This document shows, piece after piece, positions 57,603 through 64,000 of a stretch of 64,000 nucleotides of DNA (the stretch's first letter is position 1; the number at the start of each line of letters is the position of its first letter). The translations under genes and the position numbers were made by a program. Below the pieces are notes generated by a model. It did no database searches. It worked only from the letters and a program-made list of their open reading frames with translations, and was not told the DNA's origin. This stretch comes from Luteococcus peritonei (GTDB lineage Bacteria > Actinomycetota > Actinomycetes > Propionibacteriales > Propionibacteriaceae), in assembly GCF_039526385.1 (NCBI RefSeq), contig NZ_BAAAIX010000007.1:124001-188000 (forward strand), in the 5' to 3' direction.

Positions 57603-57616
57603 CGATGGACCCATCG
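57603..57616. promoter_or_regulatory. Short palindrome between divergent regulator and secreted-protein genes
   Basis: CGATGG-AC-CCATCG at 57603-57616 is a perfect 6-bp-arm dyad, 30 bases from the regulator start. It could be a binding site for the response regulator; evidence is only its position. Confidence 0.3.
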
Positions 57617-57745
57617 AGTTCCGGTCGGGGGACGGACTCAGCCGCACTTCCGGTGGGGCAGCGCCCGAACCCCGGCCCGACGCGACGGGCCCAGGACCGT
57701 GGGCCCTCCCTGGCCCCGGCCCGAACACCTGAAGTGGAGCACCCC

Positions 57746-57952
57746 ATGAAGACGACCCTGCGCACCAGTCTGGCCACCGGGCTGGCCCTCGCCTGCCTCT
57801 GCCTGCCGGGCGTGGCCCTGGCCGACGACGGCCATGACGAGTCCCGCGAGCAGACCGCCATCGGTCAGGGCGAGAACCAGACCGATGCGCTGGTCTGCAA
57901 GATCTGGCCGCGGATGTGCGGCAACAAGGCTGTCGCCGCACCCGGCGAGTGA
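57746..57952 (+). CDS. Small secreted protein (68 aa)
   Basis: A signal peptide (MKTTLRTSLATGLALACLCL, cut after VALA near residue 26) is followed by a 42-residue mature part, DDGHDESREQTAIGQGENQT, then DALVCKIWPRMCGNKAVAAP. The mature part has two Cys (in VCKIW and RMCGN), perhaps a disulfide. GGAG precedes the ATG. It sits between the divergent NarL-type regulator and the cognate kinase gene, which starts 37 bases after its stop. It may therefore be a signal peptide, ligand or target of that system. No family is recognised. Confidence 0.72.
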   Translation: MKTTLRTSLATGLALACLCLPGVALADDGHDESREQTAIGQGENQTDALVCKIWPRMCGNKAVAAPGE

Positions 57953-57988
57953 GCTCCAGGGCCGCACCGCTGCTGACAGACTTGGGGA

Positions 57989-59236
57989 GTGAACAACCCC
58001 CTCCGGTCGCTGGGCGGTGCCGTCCTGCGCGATCCCGAACCCACCGCGAGACCCCGCCGGTTGGACGGCTGGACCGTGCTGCGGTTGCTGGTCTCGGCCT
58101 ATTTCCTGGTCGACCTGGTGGACACCGTGCTGAACCCGGACGGGCCGCTGTCGGTCTCCATGATCGTGATGCACGCGCTGGCCACGGCGGCCTGCGTGGT
58201 GCTCTGCTGGCGCCCGATGCTGGGCGGCGTGCTGGGCCTGCTGACCCTGGCGCTGAACACCATCCATCCCTGGCGCGGCGGTGAGGTCAACCTCTACTTC
58301 ATGCTTCCCATCGTGCTGCTGCCGCTGCTCTCGCCGGCGGCCTGCGTGGTGCTGGGCGGGCTGCTGGTGCTGCAGATCGTGGCCTTCGTGGCGCGCAACA
58401 GCCCGCCCGGCGACGGGGGCTATGACCTGGCCTCCCGCTTCGTGTTGCTGGCCGCCAGCGCCATCGTCGGCCTGGCGCTGCGGGTGATCATGGACCAGCA
58501 CCGGGCGGGGCAGGCCCGGATCCACGAGCTGGAGCTGGAGAATGCCAAGATCAGGGCCGACGAACGGGCCTCGCTGGCCCGGGAGCTGCACGACGTGGTG
58601 GCCCACCAGCTCAGCATCATCAGCCTGCAGATCATGGGCCACCGCGACTCCGAGGATCCCGAGGAACTGCGTGCCGCCCTGGACCGGGTGGACGAGGCCT
58701 CCGGGGCCGCACTGGGCGAGCTGCAGCTGCTGCTGGAGGTGCTGCGCGACGACGACGAGACCGACACCAGCTTCGACCGCCTGGCCGAGATCAGCGCCCC
58801 GACCACCGTGGCCGGCCACCTGGCCGAGACGCTGGCGGACAACGGCTTCCACCCTCGGATGCAGGTGGGCGAGCAGGCCGACCGGCTGGAGCTGAGCGAG
58901 CAGCTCACCGTCTCACGGGTGCTGCAGGAGGCCGGCACCAACATCCTGCGCCATGCCCCGGCCGGCGCCTGGTGCAGCTTCCAGGTGGCCGTCGGCGAGC
59001 ACGAGGTGGAGCTGGAGGTGCGCAGCCCGCTGGCTCGCCAGGGCGCGAGTGGCCAGCTGGGCCGGCTCTCCCTGGGTTACGGTCTGCGCGGCATCGCGGA
59101 GCGGGTCGACCTGACCGGCGGCACCCTGAGCGCTGGGCCGAGCGGTGGTGACTGGGTGATCCGGATGAGCCTGCCCCGGGTGTCCGCCCGCCGGGGCACG
59201 TCCGTCGCGGGCGATGGTGAGAGCGGTGCATCGTAG
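57989..59236 (+). CDS. HisKA_3-type sensor histidine kinase
   Basis: This 415-residue membrane kinase has an N-terminal block of about five or six helices (LRLLVSAYFLVDLVDTVL, MIVMHALATAACVVLCW, GGVLGLLTLALNTI, YFMLPIVLLPLLSPAACVVLGGLLVL, FVLLAASAIVGLALRV). The HisKA_3 dimerisation helix IRADERASLARELHDVVAHQLSIISLQIMGH carries the phospho-accepting His near residue 206. A short HATPase domain (LQEAGTNILRHAPAGAWCSFQ, then GYGLRGIAERVDLTGGTLSAG) follows. This is the DesK/NarX-like class that pairs with NarL-type regulators, here the one at 56803-57573. The start is a GTG. There is no large extracytoplasmic sensor, so it likely senses the membrane or via helices. Confidence 0.94.
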   Translation: MNNPLRSLGGAVLRDPEPTARPRRLDGWTVLRLLVSAYFLVDLVDTVLNPDGPLSVSMIVMHALATAACVVLCWRPMLGGVLGLLTLALNTIHPWRGGEVNLYFMLPIVLLPLLSPAACVVLGGLLVLQIVAFVARNSPPGDGGYDLASRFVLLAASAIVGLALRVIMDQHRAGQARIHELELENAKIRADERASLARELHDVVAHQLSIISLQIMGHRDSEDPEELRAALDRVDEASGAALGELQLLLEVLRDDDETDTSFDRLAEISAPTTVAGHLAETLADNGFHPRMQVGEQADRLELSEQLTVSRVLQEAGTNILRHAPAGAWCSFQVAVGEHEVELEVRSPLARQGASGQLGRLSLGYGLRGIAERVDLTGGTLSAGPSGGDWVIRMSLPRVSARRGTSVAGDGESGAS

Positions 59237-59416
59237 ACGCCCTTGGCTCTTCGATCCATACTCACTTTCGGTCAGTCTTCTCAAGATCCTTGTGTGACAA
59301 GGAAAAGCTCGGATTACGGTTGATCCACCGGCGCGTGCCCACGCTGCGACCGGCTGGGACCGAAGGCAATCGGCCGACGACGAGGGACGGGATGCGCACC
59401 TTGCGGCGGGCGCGCT

Positions 59417-59439
59417 CCGGTGATCAGGGGGATCACCGG
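59417..59439 (+). terminator. Hairpin at the 3'-3' junction of the kinase and AspT-type genes
   Basis: CCGGTGATC (59417-59425) and its exact complement (59431-59439) with a 5-base loop. The right arm includes the AspT-type stop codon. A short CCTTGT/ACAAGG hairpin lies at 59288-59302. Confidence 0.55.
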
Positions 59440-61001
59440 GCGATCAGTTGCACCAGCAGGATCTTGGCGATGGTGCCAAGGGCGAACAGGGCACCGTAGG
59501 CGGACTCGATCCGTTCGTCGTTGACCCGCGAGGTGGCGAAGGCCAGGATCGCGGGCTGTCCGACGAAGCCTGCGAAGCCGCCGGTGGCGCGCTGTGCCGA
59601 GAGCCCGATCAACCGGGCTCCGGCCAGCACGAAGGCGGCACCCACCAGCAGGCTGACCACCGAGAGCGCCACCACCCGCAGGCCGGTGCCGGTGAAGGCC
59701 TGCGAGACGAAGGCCGGGCCCGAGGCCAGGCCCACCGCCGCCAGGAAGATCATCAGCCCGAGCTGGCGCAGCGTGGCATTCACCGCCTGCGGCAGGTCCC
59801 AGCGGAAGGGGCCGGTGCGGTGCAGCGCGCCGAGCACCATGCCCACCACCAGCGGCCCCGCGGCGGCACCCAGGCTGAAGCGGAGCCCGCCCGGCAGCGG
59901 CAGCACCAGCGCACCGGCCAGCAGACCCAGGCTGGTGCCCAGCCCCAGGGTGAGGGCGTCGACCTGTGAGACCCGTCGCTCGGAGTCACCGAAGAAGTCC
60001 ACCGCCTCGTCCATCTGCTCGCGGGGGACCACCGCCAGCACCCGGTCCCCGGGCTGGAGCACCAGCTCCTCGCGCGCCAGCATGTCCAGATCACCCCGGC
60101 GCACCCGCGTGATGATGCCGTGCAACCGACCGTGCACGTTCAGCTCCCCGATGGTCCGCCCGACCACGGCGGGACTGCTCACCAGGAAGCGACGGAAGTC
60201 GACATCTCGACGCTGGTGGGTCAGGTCGTCCTGTTCGCTGGCATGGCCCAGGAAGTCCACGGCGCGGGCCACGTCCTCGGGGGAGCCCACCACCAGCACC
60301 CGGTCGTCCACCAGCAGCGGTCCGTGGCCGCGCGCCACCCGGATGTCTCCGTCGCGCTCCAGATAGGAGAACTTCACGGCCTGGCTGCTGAAACCCGGCA
60401 CCTGGGACAGTTCCGTCTCGCGGGTGACGTGCGTGGTCACCGCGGTCAGCCCGGCCTCGGCCAGGGAGCGGTTGTCGCGGCTGCCGGGCCAGCGTCGGCC
60501 CACCACCAGCGCGACGACCAGCATGCCCACCACCACGCCGGTGGGATAGGCCAGGGCATAGCCCACCAGGGTGTCGCCGGAGCCGTTCGTGGCCGTGATG
60601 GCCGCGTCGATGGCCGGCGAGGTGAGTACCCCGGCGAAGGCGCCCGCCACATGGGCGGGCTCCAGGCCCAGCAGGCGGCCCAGCGCCAGCCCGGTGGCGG
60701 CCATGGCCACCAGACCGACGACACCGGCCACCATCAGCGCCCACTGGCGGCGCAGGTCGGAGAGGAAGGTGGAGCCGGCGGCCAGCCCGACGGTGTAGCA
60801 GAAGAGCACCACGCCCAGGCTCTTGACCACGCCCAGGCCCTCGCCCAGGCGTCCGTCCACGGCGCCGATCACCAGGCCCATGAACAGGGCGCCGGCGGCG
60901 CCGAAGCGCAGCGGACCGAACCTGATCTGGCCGAGCAGGGCCCCCGTCGAGAGGACCACCATCAGGGTCAGCAGGGGATGGGTGGCCAGGAAGTCCAACA
61001 T
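59433..61001 (-). CDS. AspT/YidE-type transporter with RCK domains
   Basis: The 522-residue protein has two blocks of five or six helices around two cytosolic TrkA-C (RCK-like) domains. The first block begins LDFLATHPLLTLMVVLSTGALLGQIRFGPLRFGAAGALFMGLVIGA. The regulatory part contains LSQVPGFSSQAVKFSYLERDGD, LLVDDRVLVVGSPEDVARAV and the second copy LVLQPGDRVLAVVPREQMDEAVDFFGD (about residues 295-320). The second block has GLMIFLAAVGLASGPAFV and GFVGQPAILAFATSR. These are features of the AspT exchanger/YidE family. AspT swaps aspartate for alanine; the substrate here is unknown. GGAGAG precedes the ATG. It is divergent from the response regulator gene (49-base gap). Confidence 0.9.
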   Translation of the reverse strand: MLDFLATHPLLTLMVVLSTGALLGQIRFGPLRFGAAGALFMGLVIGAVDGRLGEGLGVVKSLGVVLFCYTVGLAAGSTFLSDLRRQWALMVAGVVGLVAMAATGLALGRLLGLEPAHVAGAFAGVLTSPAIDAAITATNGSGDTLVGYALAYPTGVVVGMLVVALVVGRRWPGSRDNRSLAEAGLTAVTTHVTRETELSQVPGFSSQAVKFSYLERDGDIRVARGHGPLLVDDRVLVVGSPEDVARAVDFLGHASEQDDLTHQRRDVDFRRFLVSSPAVVGRTIGELNVHGRLHGIITRVRRGDLDMLAREELVLQPGDRVLAVVPREQMDEAVDFFGDSERRVSQVDALTLGLGTSLGLLAGALVLPLPGGLRFSLGAAAGPLVVGMVLGALHRTGPFRWDLPQAVNATLRQLGLMIFLAAVGLASGPAFVSQAFTGTGLRVVALSVVSLLVGAAFVLAGARLIGLSAQRATGGFAGFVGQPAILAFATSRVNDERIESAYGALFALGTIAKILLVQLIAR

Positions 61002-61050
61002 CTCTCTCCACGGGTGGGGCGTTGCCCCATTCTGCCCGCTCGGCGGCACA

Positions 61051-61749
61051 ATGGGGCGCGTGCACAGCCAGCGACCCACCGTCCTGGTCGTCGAGGACGA
61101 CCGCCAGGCCAGCGGCCTGCTCGCCGAGATCCTCACCGAGCGCGGGATGCGGGTGGTGCAGGCCTTCACCGGCACCGACGGGATGCGGCTGGCCCACGCC
61201 GAGCAGCCCGACCTGGTGCTGCTGGACCTGATGCTGCCCTTCAAGAGCGGCGACGAGGTGCTGCGCTCCATCCGCGCCCAGAGCCAGGTGCCGGTGATCA
61301 TCGTCTCGGCGCGGGAGACCACCCGCACCAAGATCGACCTGCTCAACCTGGGCGCCGACGACTACGTCACCAAGCCCTTCGACATCGACGAGGTGGTGGC
61401 CCGTTGCGAGGCGGCACTGCGACGCTCGGGAGGAACCGCGACGGCGCGGACCGTCCACCGCCATGCCGGGCTGGAGCTCGACGAGGACGCCCGCACGGCC
61501 ACCGCCGGTGGGGTGGACCTCGGCCTGACCGCGACGGAGTTCGGGCTGCTGACCGCGCTGATCCGTGACCCGCGCATCGTGCATCCCAAGGCCCGGCTCC
61601 ACGCGGAGGTCTGGGGCGAGGCGCACGGCTATGACGAGCGCACCGTCAACACCCACATGCACAACCTTCGTCGCAAGATCAAGAATGCTGTCGGTCTTGA
61701 TCCGATCCGCACGGTCTGGGGGATCGGCTACACCCTGCGGGAGCAGTAG
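61051..61749 (+). CDS. OmpR-family response regulator (transporter-linked)
   Basis: This 232-residue regulator has a receiver domain (TVLVVEDDRQASGLLAEILTERGM, phospho-Asp in DLVLLDLMLPFKSGD about residue 58, Lys in DDYVTKPFDIDEVVAR). A winged-helix domain follows (LGLTATEFGLLTALIRDPRIVHPKARLHAEVWG, then TVNTHMHNLRRKIKNAVGLDPIRTVWGIGYTL). Downstream in the same direction are an ABC ATPase, a permease and the start of a kinase, an order typical of peptide- or antibiotic-sensing export modules. The start is ATG 61051 or GTG 61060. Confidence 0.94.
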   Translation: MGRVHSQRPTVLVVEDDRQASGLLAEILTERGMRVVQAFTGTDGMRLAHAEQPDLVLLDLMLPFKSGDEVLRSIRAQSQVPVIIVSARETTRTKIDLLNLGADDYVTKPFDIDEVVARCEAALRRSGGTATARTVHRHAGLELDEDARTATAGGVDLGLTATEFGLLTALIRDPRIVHPKARLHAEVWGEAHGYDERTVNTHMHNLRRKIKNAVGLDPIRTVWGIGYTLREQ

Positions 61750-61830
61750 CAGCAGCCTGGTGGAGTTCTTGGCAAAGTCTTGAGGCGCCTCTTCACAATT
61801 GCTTGACAACTGTCCAGCAAGCTCGTGGTC

Positions 61831-62742
61831 ATGGACGAGATGGTGGTGAGGACCCAGGGACTGACCAAGGCCTATGGCAAGGTCAGGGCCCTGGACGACG
61901 TGGGCCTCGAGATCCCAGGAGGAGAGATCTATGGCCTGGTGGGGCAGAACGGTGCTGGCAAGACGACCTTGATCCGGCTGCTCACCGGCCTGGCCCGCCC
62001 CACGGCGGGCCTGGTGGAGCTGTTCGGGGCGACGGGGGCGGCAGCCGTGCGGCAGCGGCCCCGGATCGGCGCGCTGATCGAGTCGCCGGCGCTGAGCCTG
62101 GACCTGACGGCCCGGCAGAACCTGGAGGCGCTGCGCATCCAGCGAGGGCTGGCCGGCAAGCACTGGACCGACGAGGCGCTCGAGATCGTGGGCCTGACCG
62201 ACACCGGCACGAAGAAGGCCGGCAGGTTCAGCCTGGGCATGCGGCAGCGCCTCGGTCTGGCCATCGCCCTGCTGGGACGCCCGGAACTGCTCATCCTCGA
62301 CGAACCGGTCAACGGCCTGGATCCCACCTGGATGACCCGGGTCCGGGAAGAGCTGGTGCGCCGGGCCCACGAGGACGGCACCACGATCCTGATCTCCTCG
62401 CACCTGCTGGCCGAGCTCGATCTGTTCGCGACCCGCTACGGCTTCATCCACCAGGGCCGGCTGGTGCGCCAGCTCACTGCCTCCGACCTGCACGAGCAGT
62501 GCCAGCGCACGCTGCGGATCCACGTGGACGACGTCGCGCGTGCCACGACCGTGCTGGAGGAACAGCTGGGGATTCGCCACTACCGGATCGCCGACGACGA
62601 CAGCCTGCTGCTGAGCGACCACCTGGACGCGTCGGCCAGGATCAACACCGCCCTGGTGGGCGCCGGCGTGCAGGTCAGCGCCCTCGAGGTGCGTGGCGCC
62701 TCGTTGGAGGAGTACTTCACCGACCTCGTCAAGGGAGCCTGA
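61831..62742 (+). CDS. ABC transporter ATP-binding protein
   Basis: This 303-residue ATPase has Walker A GLVGQNGAGKTTLIRLL (about residues 36-52) and a Q-loop region RIGALIESPALSLDLTA. The signature is the unusual RFSLGMRQRLGLAIALLG (SLGMRQR in place of LSGGQ, as in bacitracin/lantibiotic-immunity type proteins). Walker B is LLILDEPVNGLDP and the H-loop is LISSHLLAELD. A C-terminal domain of about 100 residues follows. The start may be GTG 61825, ATG 61831 or ATG 61840. It is the ATPase for the permease whose ATG lies one base after its stop. The design matches LanF/BcrA-like exporters that clear peptides from the membrane. Confidence 0.93.
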   Translation: MDEMVVRTQGLTKAYGKVRALDDVGLEIPGGEIYGLVGQNGAGKTTLIRLLTGLARPTAGLVELFGATGAAAVRQRPRIGALIESPALSLDLTARQNLEALRIQRGLAGKHWTDEALEIVGLTDTGTKKAGRFSLGMRQRLGLAIALLGRPELLILDEPVNGLDPTWMTRVREELVRRAHEDGTTILISSHLLAELDLFATRYGFIHQGRLVRQLTASDLHEQCQRTLRIHVDDVARATTVLEEQLGIRHYRIADDDSLLLSDHLDASARINTALVGAGVQVSALEVRGASLEEYFTDLVKGA

Positions 62743-62743
62743 G

Positions 62744-63580
62744 ATGTTCGCCAACATGCTGCGTGCCGACGCCTACCGCTTCCTGCGGTCCCGCTTCGCA
62801 CGGACCACCGGGGTGGTCTTCGTCGTGGTGATCGGCCTGTTCTGCCTGTTCAACTTCGCCGACCACACCTCCGCCTCCTTCGCCTTCGGCGGACCCATCG
62901 CCAGCAAGGACGGCGTCCCGCTGCTCGACGGTTTCGTCGGCTTCGCCTATGCCGACCCCGCCCACCCCATGTTCTGGGAGCTGGTCTACTCGGCGGTCTG
63001 CTTCACGGCCGTGACGATGTTCGCCATCCCCATCACCGGGATGATGATCACCTCCGCCGACGACCACAACGGGATCACCAAGATCGCCGTCGCCCAGGGG
63101 CAGTCCCAGACCCGCCTGTACCTGTCCAAGGTGCTGCTGGCGGTGCTCGTCACCGGCCTGCTGTGGGTGCTGCACAATGCCATCACCCTGGGGCTGGTCC
63201 TGGTGCGTGAGGATGCCTCCATCGACGCCGCCGGGCTGCGGCGGTGGGCCTGGCTGTGCCTGCTGCTCTACCCGGCGCAGGTGGTGCTGATGCTGCTGAT
63301 CAGCCTGGTGGCCCTGGTCACCCGCTCCCGGGTGGCCTCACTGGTCCTGCTGGTCGTCATGGTGATGGTCGCGCCCATCATCGGCGTGCTGGTGCGCTCC
63401 CATCCCTCGCGGATCGCGGACCTGGCACAGGGGATCAACCCGGTCTGGCACCTCAACCGGGTCTCGCGTTTCTGGGCGGAGCCGCAGATCGTGGGGCACA
63501 CCTGGCTCATGTTCGCGGTGGGCTGCGTGGTGCTGGTGGCGGCCAGTCTCGCGTGGCTTCGCCGGCGGGAACTGAGCTGA
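62744..63580 (+). CDS. ABC transporter permease
   Basis: The 278-residue, six-helix permease belongs to the ABC-2-like LanE/BcrB group: RADAYRFLRSRFARTTGVVFVVVIGLFCLFNF, LVYSAVCFTAVTMFAIPITGMMI, VLLAVLVTGLLWVLHNAITLGLVL, WAWLCLLLYPAQVVLMLLISLVALV, VASLVLLVVMVMVAPIIGVLV and WLMFAVGCVVLVAASLAWL. It pairs with the ATPase encoded directly upstream. No solute-binding protein or accessory permease is seen before the window end. The kinase gene follows 16 bases later, so regulator, transporter and sensor form one operon, or two overlapping ones. Confidence 0.9.
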   Translation: MFANMLRADAYRFLRSRFARTTGVVFVVVIGLFCLFNFADHTSASFAFGGPIASKDGVPLLDGFVGFAYADPAHPMFWELVYSAVCFTAVTMFAIPITGMMITSADDHNGITKIAVAQGQSQTRLYLSKVLLAVLVTGLLWVLHNAITLGLVLVREDASIDAAGLRRWAWLCLLLYPAQVVLMLLISLVALVTRSRVASLVLLVVMVMVAPIIGVLVRSHPSRIADLAQGINPVWHLNRVSRFWAEPQIVGHTWLMFAVGCVVLVAASLAWLRRRELS

Positions 63581-63596
63581 CTGCAAGACTGGCGCC

Positions 63597-64000
63597 ATGA
63601 CGGGCTGGATCGTGGCCGCGGTGTGCGCGGCCCTGGCGATCTGGTCCGTCATGCGCCTGTTCGGGCTTCGTCGGGAGATCCGCGACGTGCGCCGCCAGGT
63701 GGAGGGGCATCGGTGCAGTGGTTCGCGCCAGCCGCTGGAACTGGTGGTGCGTGACGACGAGCTGGAGCACCTGGTGGCGGCGGTGGACTCCTCGCTGGCG
63801 CAACTGCGCGCCGAGGAGGTGGCCACCGCCACGCGGGAGGCCCGGCTGCGCCGCGAGATCGCCGACATCTCCCATGACCTCAAGACCCCGCTGATCGCGG
63901 TACGCGGCTACCTGCAGCTGGTGGAGCGCGACGGGGCCGGTGCGGACACCTCACCCAGACGGCTGCAGACCGTGCTGGAACGCGTCGACGATCTTGGACG
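63597..64000 (+). CDS. Sensor histidine kinase, N-terminal part (cut by window end)
   Basis: The frame is open to the last base, giving 134 codons of an incomplete gene. It begins MTGWIVAAVCAALAIWSVMRLFGL, one membrane helix with almost no extracytoplasmic loop. A cytosolic linker (REIRDVRRQVEGH) and a coiled coil follow, then the H-box EIADISHDLKTPLIAVRGYLQLVE (His near residue 99). Such intramembrane-sensing kinases next to LanF-type ABC transporters usually respond to peptides through the transporter. It is the probable partner of the response regulator at 61051-61749. Length and ATP domain cannot be assessed. Confidence 0.92.
   Translation, partial: MTGWIVAAVCAALAIWSVMRLFGLRREIRDVRRQVEGHRCSGSRQPLELVVRDDELEHLVAAVDSSLAQLRAEEVATATREARLRREIADISHDLKTPLIAVRGYLQLVERDGAGADTSPRRLQTVLERVDDLG

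Noticed and set aside
1..64000. tRNA, rRNA, origin or prophage genes
   Set aside because: Scanned for tRNA T-loop and anticodon-arm patterns, rRNA-like blocks, DnaA-box clusters and phage structural or integrase genes; nothing convincing was found. A dedicated search could still find a missed small RNA.

Overview
The window is a very GC-rich actinobacterial chromosome segment. Supporting signs are the dnaK-grpE-dnaJ-hspR operon with HAIR operators, many GTG starts, ThrE-type exporters and a BluB-CobT fusion of the kind known from Propionibacterium freudenreichii. A member of the Propionibacteriaceae is the best guess. This is inference, because no rRNA or other marker gene is present. No tRNA, rRNA or CRISPR array was seen.

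Layout. 0-3.4 kb: end of pyruvate phosphate dikinase, an orphan CitX-like protein, dCTP deaminase and a GH127 glycosidase. 3.4-5.0 kb: a long non-coding stretch with two kinds of 20-bp-phased repeat, then a structured leader before a 64-residue membrane protein. 5-14.6 kb: deoC, a GT2-GtrA protein with a GT39 glycosyltransferase (cell-envelope glycosylation), an anchored secreted protein, an OmpR-type two-component pair and DoxX. 14.6-22.8 kb: two ThrE-like exporters around an iron-type alcohol dehydrogenase, YaaA and a triple-repeat secreted protein, then an amino acid permease. 22.9-28.5 kb: a GPP34 protein, an HTH regulator, an array of G4/C4-tetraloop hairpins, small enzymes and an antiporter. 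28.6-35 kb: a TetR/methyltransferase divergon with a perfect operator, a PadR/membrane-protein operon, an XRE regulator and an MFS exporter. 35-39.4 kb: BluB-CobT, an MBL hydrolase and an aldo-keto reductase. 39.4-46 kb: an accessory-looking zone of small stress, acetyltransferase and glyoxalase-type genes. It holds two copies of a paired-palindrome element and a frameshifted osmC. 46-50.6 kb: the HspR-controlled chaperone operon. 50.8-56.7 kb: sugar porter, PfkB sugar kinase and GH3 glycosidase, with an IS481-family insertion directly before the GH3 gene. 56.8-64 kb: a NarL-type two-component pair with a small secreted protein between its genes, an AspT/YidE-type transporter, and a response regulator-ABC transporter-histidine kinase cluster cut by the window end.

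The most unusual material is non-coding. There are three dyad-symmetric arrays (R1-R3) with 19-20-bp phasing, and a GATC-containing 20-bp array. C4/G4-tetraloop hairpins occur at two loci; one locus forms a possible switch next to a ribosome binding site. A composite of two palindromes exactly 94 bp apart flanks an ArsR-SRPBCC module.
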